Below are positions 7,945 through 13,966 of a DNA stretch of 15,116 bases, piece after piece. The stretch covers positions 1 through 15,116 of the forward strand of contig JBGPJC010000097.1 in the NCBI GenBank assembly GCA_041485165.1, read 5' to 3'. The notes under the pieces were generated by a model that was given only the letters and a program-made list of their open reading frames with translations, was not told where the DNA came from and searched no databases. How positions within the stretch are numbered: the first letter of the stretch is position 1; each line of letters starts with the position of its first letter. The position numbers were made by a program, and so were the translations under genes. This DNA comes from JAAFGT01 sp041485165 (lineage in GTDB: Bacteria; Acidobacteriota; Terriglobia; Acidiferrales; UBA7541).

Positions 7945-8394
7945 CTACAGGGCGAGCGCTTCTGGCTTCTGCCCCGTGTGGCGCTCCAAACCCTTGGCGT
8001 CTACGTAGACGCGCAACTTGCGGGCGCGGCGCGCGCGCAGCTTGTTTTTCGGCAGCATGCCCAGCACCGCTTCGCGGATCACCACGTCGGCGTTCTTGGC
8101 CATCAGGCGCTTGACGGGGGTTTCCTTCAATCCGCCGGGAAAGCCGCTGTGCCGGTAATAAACCTTCTGCTCGAGCTTGCGGCCGGTGAGCACCACCTGT
8201 GAAGCGTTGATCACCACTACATGGTCGCCGCAGTCAAGGTGAGGAGTGTACTGAGGCTTGTCCTTGCCGATCAGAAGCCTTGCTACACGCGTGGCCACGC
8301 GGCCCAATACCTTTCCCGCCGCGTCAATCACGTACCAACGATTCCCCGCTTGGATTTCTTCGGCCTCCCGGCCGCTGGGTACATACGTCCGCAT
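7945..8394 (-). CDS. rplM: 50S ribosomal protein L13
   Basis: L13 is an early-assembly 23S rRNA-binding protein. Recognisable segments are RWYVIDAAGKVLGRVATRVA, GDHVVVINASQVVLTGRK, YYRHSGFPGGL, AVLGMLPKNKLR and the RKLRVY stretch near the C-terminus. I favour ATG 8394 (MRTYVPSGREAEEI, 149 aa), which matches the family's usual N-terminus. An in-frame GTG at 8409 would add five residues and has GGGAAAG just upstream, so the start is not certain. It is the first gene of the six-gene translation cluster and probably the one nearest the main promoter. Confidence 0.95.
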   Translation of the reverse strand: MRTYVPSGREAEEIQAGNRWYVIDAAGKVLGRVATRVARLLIGKDKPQYTPHLDCGDHVVVINASQVVLTGRKLEQKVYYRHSGFPGGLKETPVKRLMAKNADVVIREAVLGMLPKNKLRARRARKLRVYVDAKGLERHTGQKPEALAL

Positions 8395-8483
8395 CACGCT
8401 TAGTCGCACCTTTCCCTATAGAGACAATCCCCAACGGTAATGGAAACTCGCTCATAAGTCAATGACAACGCTTGGCCATGGGC

Positions 8484-8831
8484 CTACTTCTTCCCCGGAC
8501 GATAGAGGATTACGCGCACCTTTTCCAGTGTAATCAGGCCGCCTTCCACCATCTGGTCGAGTTTGGGCAGCAGGTTTTCGATGCGCTCGGTGTATTCCAC
8601 GACTTCGACCACGATGGGCAGGTCCTGCGACAGCCGGAGGATTTTGTCGGTGTGATAGATGCTCGAAGAGCCAAAGCCGCCGACGCCGCGCAGCACGGTC
8701 ACCCCAGACATGCCCTCGCGCCGCAGCATTTCCACAATCGCCTGGTAGAGCGGCTTGCCTTCCCAGCGGTCCGATTCCCCGATGTGGATGCGCATCAGCG
8801 TGCGCTCCCCTTCGAATCGCTCATGCTGCAT
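8484..8831 (-). CDS. DUF190 protein, PII-like, in crcB operon
   Basis: A 115-aa protein of the DUF190 family, small proteins with a PII-like ferredoxin fold that are often encoded next to fluoride channels. Family features visible here are LMRIHIGESDRW, KPLYQAIVEMLRREGMSGVT, VLRGVGGFGSSSIYHTDKIL, LSQDLPIVVEVVEY and the closing GLITLEKVRVILY. No membrane segment or catalytic motif is seen. ATG 8831 is well supported by GGGAGG just upstream. It lies 73 bases downstream of crcB on the same strand, so it should be co-transcribed under the fluoride riboswitch. A regulatory or accessory role in fluoride resistance is inferred from context; the family's biochemical function is not established. Confidence 0.88.
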   Translation of the reverse strand: MQHERFEGERTLMRIHIGESDRWEGKPLYQAIVEMLRREGMSGVTVLRGVGGFGSSSIYHTDKILRLSQDLPIVVEVVEYTERIENLLPKLDQMVEGGLITLEKVRVILYRPGKK

Positions 8832-8872
8832 GGCCCCTCCCGGCAGGCTGCTGCAATACTCGTTTCAGCTTC

Positions 8873-8897
8873 GTAGGGGCGGCTTTACGCCGCCCCG
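8873..8897. repeat. GTAGGGGC-type hairpin between crcB and DUF190 genes
   Basis: A perfect hairpin has arms GGGGCGGC (8876-8883) and GCCGCCCC (8889-8896) around TTTAC, preceded by CGTA. It belongs with the other GTAG-headed palindromes of this window. Because it lies inside the crcB-DUF190 transcript it may lower expression of the second gene or protect an mRNA end; this is inference. Confidence 0.6.
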
Positions 8898-8904
8898 CCG
8901 CGTG

Positions 8905-9279
8905 TTAAATCGCTCCGCCCACACGCATCCCCGCCAGCACCGCCGCCAATCCGCCAAGCACACTGGCCGCAACGTAGGTCATAGCGCTGCGCCATTCCCC
9001 GTCTTGCAACATGCGCACTGTTTCCCAGCCGAAGGTGGAAAAAGTAGTGAACGCGCCGAAGAAGCCGATGGTGATGCCCGTCCGCAGCTCAGGGGGAAAG
9101 CTCAGGTGGCCCAGGGCATAGGTGCCAATGGCGCCCAGCAGGAAGCATCCGAGAAGGTTGACGGAGAGGGTGCCAAAGGGAAACGCCGCCTTGGCGCGGT
9201 GTTGCACCCAGCCCTCCATGGCGTATCGCGCCAGCGTGCCGGCCGAGCCGAAAGCAATCAGCAAAAGGATTACGCGCAC
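8905..9279 (-). CDS. crcB: Fluoride ion channel CrcB/Fluc
   Basis: A small dual-topology membrane protein that exports fluoride from the cytoplasm as a dimer. It has 124 aa from GTG 9279 and four hydrophobic segments. The family motifs are intact: GSAGTLARYAMEG with Arg18, PFGTLSVNLLGCFLLG with Asn41, and GFFGAFTTFSTFGWET with the pore phenylalanines Phe80 and Phe83. I prefer GTG 9279 because AAGGGA lies 6 bases upstream and the protein then starts MRVILLL as the family normally does. ATG 9300 would add seven residues (MPGKGTN) but its own upstream spacing is poor. The riboswitch and terminator immediately upstream independently support the function. The DUF190 gene follows in the same operon. 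Confidence 0.97.
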   Translation of the reverse strand: MRVILLLIAFGSAGTLARYAMEGWVQHRAKAAFPFGTLSVNLLGCFLLGAIGTYALGHLSFPPELRTGITIGFFGAFTTFSTFGWETVRMLQDGEWRSAMTYVAASVLGGLAAVLAGMRVGGAI

Positions 9280-9315
9280 GTTTGTTCCCTTTCCTGGCAT
9301 CCCCTACCCGCCAAC

Positions 9316-9349
9316 AAAAAAACTCCTGGCCGCGTCCTGCGCCAGGAGT
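9316..9349 (-). terminator. Intrinsic terminator of the fluoride riboswitch
   Basis: On the minus strand ACTCCTGGC (9349-9341) pairs perfectly with GCCAGGAGT (9330-9322) across a 10-base loop, followed by a run of T to 9316. This is a classical intrinsic terminator and lies 16 bases before ATG 9300. Its 5' arm ACTCC is also part of the riboswitch's conserved 3' strand (GATGACTCCTG), so the two structures compete. With fluoride bound the terminator should not form and crcB is read. Confidence 0.88.
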
Positions 9350-9403
9350 CATCAGCCCGCCGGAAATGTTTCGCAGCGAGCGGTTTCGGTGAACTCCATC
9401 ACC
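9343..9403 (-). promoter_or_regulatory. Fluoride riboswitch (crcB motif)
   Basis: Read on the minus strand from 9403, the conserved blocks of the crcB-motif RNA appear in order: GGTGATGG, then AGTTCACC, then GAAACCGC, then GCTGATGACTCCTG (9356-9343). GGTGA/TCACC form a short stem. GGAGT (9397-9393) can pair with ACTCC (9349-9345). The element lies directly upstream of crcB and ends in an intrinsic terminator, which is the expected arrangement for a transcriptional ON switch that senses fluoride. Identification is from remembered consensus. Confidence 0.92.
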
Positions 9404-9418
9404 GGCCGATTTTCAGGG

Positions 9419-9424
9419 AGTATA
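9419..9424 (-). promoter_or_regulatory. -10 box of the crcB operon promoter
   Basis: TATACT on the minus strand (AGTATA at 9419-9424) is a near-consensus -10 hexamer. A start about 7 bases on, near 9412, would put the RNA 5' end just before the riboswitch at 9403. A clear -35 box at 16-18 bases was not found (TTCTTG is the closest), so activity is a moderate-confidence inference. Confidence 0.45.
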
Positions 9425-9465
9425 CCGCAGGTGGAGCACCCCAAGAATTCGTCCAGAGGGAAATC

Positions 9466-9492
9466 GTAGCGCCGGCAGGCTGCCGGCGCTAC
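9466..9492. repeat. Perfect 12-bp GTAGCGCC palindrome
   Basis: GTAGCGCCGGCA (9466-9477) and TGCCGGCGCTAC (9481-9492) form a perfect 12-bp stem with a 3-base GGC loop. It lies between the bactofilin stop and the crcB promoter and may end bactofilin transcription, although no U-tract follows. Its GTAGCGC head and GCGCTAC tail match the palindrome near frr. Confidence 0.7.
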
Positions 9493-9524
9493 GGGTAAGT
9501 CTCAAAACCAGTTGTGGCCGCGGG

Positions 9525-10046
9525 CTAGTCCCCGTGGGCGGAGCGCGTCTTATCCGCTTCGCCCTCGCGGATGATCTCGATCGAGCCTTTGAAGTAGGCG
9601 CCGTCCTCGATCATGATCCGCGCGGTGGAAAGGTCGCCGACCACCGAACCGTCCTTCTTGATCTCGATGCGGTCGCGGCCGCGGAGATTGCCCTTCACAC
9701 TGCCATAGACCACGATCTCCCGCGCCACCAGGTCCGCGCTGACGCGCGCCGAAGGCCCCACGGTGAGCTTGCGCTCCTCCAGCGTCACGGTCCCCTCGAC
9801 GCTGCCGTGCAGCTCGAGGTCTTCGTTCCCGGTGATTTCTCCCTTGATGTGCAGGCTTGGTCCTACACGCGCAAGCGCTCCGCCCGGCACTGGGGCCGGA
9901 CGAGGTGTCTCTACGGGAATCGGGCTCATGATCTCATCCTCCAATACTTGCGGTGCCATTCGCGCAGCCGTAGCCGTTGCGGCTCCGGGCGTTGTGACCG
10001 TGGCCGGCCTGCCTGGTAGTGCTTCCGTCTTTTTGTCGCCCCACAT
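9525..10046 (-). CDS. Bactofilin (polymer-forming cytoskeletal protein)
   Basis: Bactofilins form nucleotide-independent filaments, often membrane-associated, that guide cell shape and wall or appendage positioning. The core (about residues 60-160) shows the short beta-helix repeats of the family: SLHIKGEITGNEDLELHGSV, EGTVTL, ARVSADLVAREIVVYGSVKG, RIEIKKDGSVVGDLSTARI and IEDGAYFKGSIEI. It is flanked by a Pro/Ala-rich N-terminal tail and a short charged C-terminus, also typical. I use ATG 10046 (MWGDKKTEA, 173 aa) because GGAGGAGG lies 4 bases upstream; the frame extends six codons further to an ATG at 10064. It lies downstream of lexA on the same strand with a 175-base gap, so co-transcription is possible but not shown. 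Confidence 0.92.
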   Translation of the reverse strand: MWGDKKTEALPGRPATVTTPGAATATAARMAPQVLEDEIMSPIPVETPRPAPVPGGALARVGPSLHIKGEITGNEDLELHGSVEGTVTLEERKLTVGPSARVSADLVAREIVVYGSVKGNLRGRDRIEIKKDGSVVGDLSTARIMIEDGAYFKGSIEIIREGEADKTRSAHGD

Positions 10047-10116
10047 AATGCCTCCTCCACCCATCGGGATTTAGAATGATGCGGGCTGAGCGGGGCTGGG
10101 GGAACTTGAATGTATT

Positions 10117-10134
10117 CCCGCAAGGGCTTGCGGG
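10117..10134. repeat. Hairpin in the lexA-bactofilin gap
   Basis: CCCGCAAG (10117-10124) and CTTGCGGG (10127-10134) form a perfect 8-bp stem with a GG loop. A run of A follows at 10139-10145 on the plus strand. On the minus strand, where lexA is transcribed, the T run comes before the stem instead of after it, so it is not a standard terminator for lexA. It remains a possible RNA-stability or attenuation element. Confidence 0.4.
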
Positions 10135-10221
10135 CAAGAAAAAAATCAGCGAGGTGTCCCAGGACAAACCGGGAACGATTGCAGATCAAACTGACGCCCG
10201 CGGCCGGTGCCGCCAGGGCAA

Positions 10222-10845
10222 TCAATACTTGCGCAGAACGCCCAGGACGCGCCCCTGTATCTTGACGTCCACCGCAGGCAGGATGATGGGATCCATCTCC
10301 GAGTTGGCGGGCTGCAAACGGATCTTTCCCGCGGCTTCCCGGTAGAAGCGTTTGAGCGTGGTTTCCTCCCCGGAGACCAGGGCCACGACGATCTCGCCGT
10401 TGTTGGCCACCTGGGTGGGCTCGACAACGATGTAGTCGCCGTTCAGGATGTGGTCCTCGCGCATGGATTCGCCCTTCACCTGCAACACAAATACGTTTTT
10501 CGAGCGGGTGAAGTCTGAGAGGCTGATGGTCTCGCGGTCCTCGACCGACTCCAGCGGACGGCCAGCGGCGATACGCCCCAGCAGCGGCAGTTCGGTCGCA
10601 GCCCGATCCATCACCTGCGCCTTCACCGAACGGGGAAGTTGCAACACCTCGATGGAGCGGCTGCGGTTGTAGCCCCGGCGGATGAACCCTTTGCGCTCCA
10701 GCGTGGCGATGTGTTTGTGGACCGTGGCCAGCGAGGCCAGCTTGAGCCCGCGGGCAATCTCTTCGTAGCTCGGGCCGTAACCTTTCTTGTTCTGGAAGCT
10801 CACCAGGAAGTCGAGGACCTCTTTCTGGCGCTTGGTCAGTGTCAT
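10222..10845 (-). CDS. lexA: LexA SOS repressor
   Basis: LexA represses DNA-damage genes and self-cleaves when bound to RecA filaments. It has 207 aa, a standard length. The N-terminal winged helix (1-65) shows LTKRQKEVLDFLVSFQNKKG, GPSYEEIARGLKLASLATVH and HIATLERKGFIRR. The cleavage site Ala94-Gly95 lies in LLGRIAAGRPLE. The Ser-Lys dyad is Ser127 (VKGESM) and Lys165 (ETTLKRF), both intact. ATG 10845 has GGGAG about 7 bases upstream. A near-consensus promoter lies 43 bases or more upstream and carries a direct repeat that may be its own operator. The downstream neighbour is the bactofilin gene. Confidence 0.97.
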   Translation of the reverse strand: MTLTKRQKEVLDFLVSFQNKKGYGPSYEEIARGLKLASLATVHKHIATLERKGFIRRGYNRSRSIEVLQLPRSVKAQVMDRAATELPLLGRIAAGRPLESVEDRETISLSDFTRSKNVFVLQVKGESMREDHILNGDYIVVEPTQVANNGEIVVALVSGEETTLKRFYREAAGKIRLQPANSEMDPIILPAVDVKIQGRVLGVLRKY

Positions 10846-10887
10846 CTTTGCTCTCCCGGCTGGGCTACCGGTCGGACGGTCGAGGCC

Positions 10888-10916
10888 ATCCTAGGCGAAT
10901 CAAAGGCGAAAGTCAA
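10888..10916 (-). promoter_or_regulatory. lexA promoter with direct-repeat candidate operator
   Basis: On the minus strand TTGACT (10916-10911) and TAGGAT (10893-10888) are separated by exactly 17 bases, close to the sigma-70 consensus. The spacer consists of TTCGCC, TTTGA, TTCGCC: a direct repeat with 11-base period filling the gap between the -35 and -10 boxes (10910-10905 and 10899-10894). A repressor bound there would block RNA polymerase. LexA autoregulation through this repeat is inference. Confidence 0.62.
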
Positions 10917-10973
10917 GCGAGCGACAGCAGCGAATTGCTTCCCTCGGCCCGCGGCTGGGGCAGGCAACCAGCT

Positions 10974-11222
10974 TTATTTCTTGTCTTTCAGTTTGAGCTG
11001 GCTCTTATTTTCTTCGAGGAACGCCCGCAGCCCATCGCTGGCCTCGAGCAGGCGGATCCACTGCTCGTAATACAGTGTCACCGGGAAGCGGCCGAGCCCG
11101 TACACGCTCACGCCGCCCTTTTCGCCGACTCTGAACTCCAGGCCGGCGCTCTTCTTCGCGCCAACTTGTTTCTCCAGCGCCGCGATGCGCGCCATCATTT
11201 CTTCCTTGCTTTGTTCCGGCAT
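10974..11222 (-). CDS. Small conserved protein of unknown function
   Basis: An 82-aa soluble protein. It starts with a short predicted coiled coil (MPEQSKEEMMARIAALEKQV), then a compact segment EFRVGEKGGVSVYGLGRFPV and TLYYEQWIRLLEASDGLRAF, and ends in a lysine-rich tail (KSQLKLKDKK). I recall similar VYGLGRFPVTLYxEQW proteins in several phyla, always uncharacterised; that recollection is not verified here. There is no signal peptide, membrane segment or metal motif. ATG 11222 has AGGGGAG 6-7 bases upstream, supporting a real gene. It lies between sucA and lexA on the same strand, 149 bases after the sucA stop. Confidence 0.75.
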   Translation of the reverse strand: MPEQSKEEMMARIAALEKQVGAKKSAGLEFRVGEKGGVSVYGLGRFPVTLYYEQWIRLLEASDGLRAFLEENKSQLKLKDKK

Positions 11223-11280
11223 AGGCAGCTCCCCTTGAGGGCACCGATGAATCGCGAACGATCGGTGATTCTAGCTCGAA

Positions 11281-11384
11281 ATGACGGTCGTAGGGGCACG
11301 CCTCAATCTTTCCCCAATGACGATCGTAGGGGCACGGTCCCGCTGCTGCGGGATGCCCCTACAACCGCGCCTCAATCTTTCCCC
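11281..11384. repeat. GTAGGGGC palindrome flanked by direct repeats at the sucA 3' end
   Basis: A hairpin has outer arms GTAGGGGCA (11326-11334) and TGCCCCTAC (11354-11362), and inner arms TCCCGC (11338-11343) and GCGGGA (11348-11353), with a 3-base bulge. It is bracketed by a 17-base direct repeat, CGCCTCAATCTTTCCCC, at 11299-11315 and 11368-11384. The second copy carries the last codons and stop of sucA. A further partial copy of the element head, 19 of 20 bases identical, lies at 11281-11300 versus 11317-11336. Confidence 0.8.
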
Positions 11385-13822
11385 GTAGTGAATGCTATAG
11401 CAAGCAGCGCTTGTTGCTCCAGTTCGTGCGCCTTGGCCGACCCCGTCGCCGGGCTGGCGCTGGCCGAGCGCTTGACCGTGCGCACAGGTTTTCCTCCAGC
11501 GAGCCGCTGCAAACGCGGGAAAACGAAAAACAGCGCACCCATGTTGGCCGGCTCTTCCTGCACCCACAAAATGTCTCGCGCGTTGGGGTGCGCCTCGAGC
11601 GCCTCGGTCAGCTCCTGCTCCGGGAACGGATAGAGCTGGTCGAGAAGCACAATTGCTGTCGAAGAATTCCCCAGCCGCTTGCGCTCCTGGCGCAGTTCGT
11701 GGCCGATCTTTCCTGTGGCCACCAGGACCCGCTTCGCGTCCTGCACCTCGTGGTCGCGCAAGACGGCGCGGAACCGGCTGCGCGAAAACGCCTCGATCGG
11801 CGAACTGGCGTCGGGATGGCGCAGCATGCTCTTGGGGGTGAAGACCACCAGCGGCTTGCGCCACTTGCGCAGCGCCTGCCGCCGCAGCAGGTGGAAATAC
11901 TGCGCGGCATCGGAGGGCTGGCAGATTTGGAAATTGTCGCGCGCGGCCAAATGCAAGTAGCGCTCGATGCGCGCGCTGGAATGTTCAGGCCCCTGGCCCT
12001 CGTAGCCGTGGGGCAACAGCATCACCAGGCCAGAGAGCAAGCCCCACTTGTCCTCGCCCGCGGCGATGAACTGGTCAATGATCACCTGCGCGGCGTTGGC
12101 AAAGTCGCCGAACTGCGCCTCCCAGATCACCAGCATCTCGGGATAGTCGCGGCTCACGCCGTACTCGAAGCCCAGCACAGCGGCTTCGGAAAGCGGTGAA
12201 TTGAAGATTTCGCACCACGCCTGGCCCTGGCCCAGGTGTTCGAGCGGCACGTACTCCTCTTCCGTATCCGTGTCCACCAGCGCGGAGTGGCGCTGGTTGA
12301 AGGTGCCGCGGCGCGTATCCTGGCCGGTGAGGCGCAGGGGAACGCCTTCGGCCAGCAGGATGGCAAAGGCCATGGCCTCGGCCATACCGAAATCCACGGG
12401 CCGTGCGCCGCGCGACATTTCCGCGCGCTGCTCGAGCAGTTTCTTCACCTTCGGATGGATGTGGAAACCGGCGGGATACCGCGTGAGAACGGCGCCCACG
12501 GCCTGCAACTGTTCAGCACTGACCGCAGTGGCGACTTCCATCTCGGGCTTGTAGCGCCCGCCGAAATAGGGATCCCAGTAGGCGGGCAGCTTGCGCATAG
12601 AGGGAATCTTGGCGAATTTTCCGGCTTCCTTCTGTTCCGCGTCCAGGGCCTCGCGGACGCGCGCCACGACGGGTTGGGCATCGAGGCCGCAGCGTTGGGC
12701 ATAGAGCTGCCAAGTTACGGGGCGCTCCTTGATGCGGCGGTAGAGCACGGGCTGGGTGATGGTGGGGTCGTCCACTTCGCTGTGGCCGTGGCGGCGGTAG
12801 CCGACCAGGTCCACAACCACGTCGCTGGAAAATGTGACGCGGTATTCCGCGGCCAGCGCAGCGACGCGGGCCACGGCATCGGGGGCCTCGCCGTTGACAT
12901 GGAAAATAGGTATCGGCGCGCGTCGCGCCACGTCCGAGGGGAAGGCGGAGGTCTGCAAGTCGCTGGGGGCGGTGGTGAAAGCGATTTGATTGTTGACGAT
13001 CACGTGGAGCGTGCCGCCTACGGAATAGCCGCGCAGCGCTCCCATGTTGAGCGTCTCGGCCAGCACGCCCTGCCCCGCGAAGGCGCCGTCGCCGTGGAGG
13101 ACGATGGGCCACACCTGGCGCTTGCCTTCGCTTCCAGCGCGCAACTGTTTGGCGTAGGCGCGGCCCACCACCACCGGGTCCACAAATTCCAGGTGGCTGG
13201 GGTTGGAGACCAGGTGCACGCGCAGCTCGTGGCCATTCCCGGCGCGGAATTCGCCCGTCGCGCCGCGGTGGTATTTTACGTCGCCGGCACCCAGCACGCT
13301 GCGCGGGTCCACGTCTTCAAAGCTGGCAAAGATTTCCGCCGGCCGCCGGCCCACGGTGTGCACGATCACGTTGAGCCGGCCGCGATGGCTCATACCGATG
13401 AGCACGTGCTCGCCGCCGAGTTTCGCGGCGGTTTCCAGCACCTCATCGAGAAAAGGGATAAGCGAGCAACTACCCTCGAGCGAAAAGCGCTTGGCGCCGG
13501 GATAGCGCGCCTGGATGAACTGCTCGAAGACTTCGGCGGAGACGAGACGTTCCAGGACTCTGGCTCGATCCGGTGCGGGCGTGGGGCCTTCCATACGCTC
13601 TTCGATCCAGCGACGCCGCTCCGCATCCAGGATATGGGCAAACTCGACCCCGATGGTGCCGCAGTAAAAACCCCGCGCCGACTGCGCCGCTTCCCCGGTG
13701 ACCTCGAGTTCGGGAATGACCGGATGCTGGAGAAGCCCCAGCGGATCAATGTCCGCCAGGAGGTAACCCCAGCGGCGAAAGGCGTCGAAGACTTGCGTTC
13801 TTTGTTCGGTCAGTGTGGGCAT
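11372..13822 (-). CDS. sucA: 2-oxoglutarate dehydrogenase E1 component
   Basis: The thiamine-diphosphate enzyme that decarboxylates 2-oxoglutarate in the TCA cycle and passes the succinyl group to an E2 lipoyl domain. Motifs in order: YCGTIGVEFAHI (53-64), SHRGRLN (145-151), GDVKYHRG (180-187), NPSHLEFVDPVV (207-218), HGDGAFAGQG (243-252), VNNQIAFTT (276-284), YRRHGHSEVDDP, then in the C-terminal half TGQDTRRGTFNQRH, VIWEAQFGDFANAAQ and LLPHGYEGQGPEHSSARIER. From ATG 13822 it has 816 aa, shorter than the usual 900 or more because the N-terminal E2-binding region is missing. The in-frame extension up to 13939 lacks family similarity. The SD before 13822 is weak. No E2 or E3 gene lies in the window. 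Confidence 0.94.
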   Translation of the reverse strand: MPTLTEQRTQVFDAFRRWGYLLADIDPLGLLQHPVIPELEVTGEAAQSARGFYCGTIGVEFAHILDAERRRWIEERMEGPTPAPDRARVLERLVSAEVFEQFIQARYPGAKRFSLEGSCSLIPFLDEVLETAAKLGGEHVLIGMSHRGRLNVIVHTVGRRPAEIFASFEDVDPRSVLGAGDVKYHRGATGEFRAGNGHELRVHLVSNPSHLEFVDPVVVGRAYAKQLRAGSEGKRQVWPIVLHGDGAFAGQGVLAETLNMGALRGYSVGGTLHVIVNNQIAFTTAPSDLQTSAFPSDVARRAPIPIFHVNGEAPDAVARVAALAAEYRVTFSSDVVVDLVGYRRHGHSEVDDPTITQPVLYRRIKERPVTWQLYAQRCGLDAQPVVARVREALDAEQKEAGKFAKIPSMRKLPAYWDPYFGGRYKPEMEVATAVSAEQLQAVGAVLTRYPAGFHIHPKVKKLLEQRAEMSRGARPVDFGMAEAMAFAILLAEGVPLRLTGQDTRRGTFNQRHSALVDTDTEEEYVPLEHLGQGQAWCEIFNSPLSEAAVLGFEYGVSRDYPEMLVIWEAQFGDFANAAQVIIDQFIAAGEDKWGLLSGLVMLLPHGYEGQGPEHSSARIERYLHLAARDNFQICQPSDAAQYFHLLRRQALRKWRKPLVVFTPKSMLRHPDASSPIEAFSRSRFRAVLRDHEVQDAKRVLVATGKIGHELRQERKRLGNSSTAIVLLDQLYPFPEQELTEALEAHPNARDILWVQEEPANMGALFFVFPRLQRLAGGKPVRTVKRSASASPATGSAKAHELEQQALLAIAFTTGKD

Positions 13823-13948
13823 CGTCCCGGCTGGACCAGCAGATGCATCGGAAACGCCTATCTTGCCATAACTCCGCCGCCACTGCCCACCAGCCCAGCC
13901 TCTCTGGCGGCCTGGCGGTTGGCAGCGCAGAGGTTTCAAGATAAGCTT

Positions 13949-13965
13949 GGCTATTCAGGATAGCC
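13949..13965 (+). promoter_or_regulatory. Small hairpin over the ribosome binding site of the exported protein
   Basis: GGCTAT (13949-13954) and ATAGCC (13960-13965) form a 6-bp stem around TCAGG, immediately before ATG 13967. The likely ribosome binding site AGGA (13957-13960) lies in the loop and the first base of the 3' arm. It could tune translation; the stem is short, so this may be chance. Confidence 0.35.
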
Positions 13966-13966
13966 G

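Noticed and set aside
8410..8483. Promoter for the translation cluster upstream of rplM (TTGACT, TTGTCA and TATAGG hexamers present)
   Set aside because: No pair of hexamers has both good sequence and 16-18 base spacing, so I could not place a promoter with confidence.
11242..11267. Inverted repeat CACCGAT/ATCGGTG upstream of the small conserved gene
   Set aside because: A 7-bp stem with a 12-base loop, no known motif and no supporting context; could be chance.
11281..11384. Possible CRISPR-like repeat array
   Set aside because: Only two copies of each unit with unequal spacing, and one unit is part of the sucA coding end.
12236..13963. Long plus-strand open frame (575 codons) opposite sucA
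   Set aside because: It is antisense to a gene with unmistakable E1 motifs. Its translation has no recognisable domain, and such frames are common opposite GC-rich genes.
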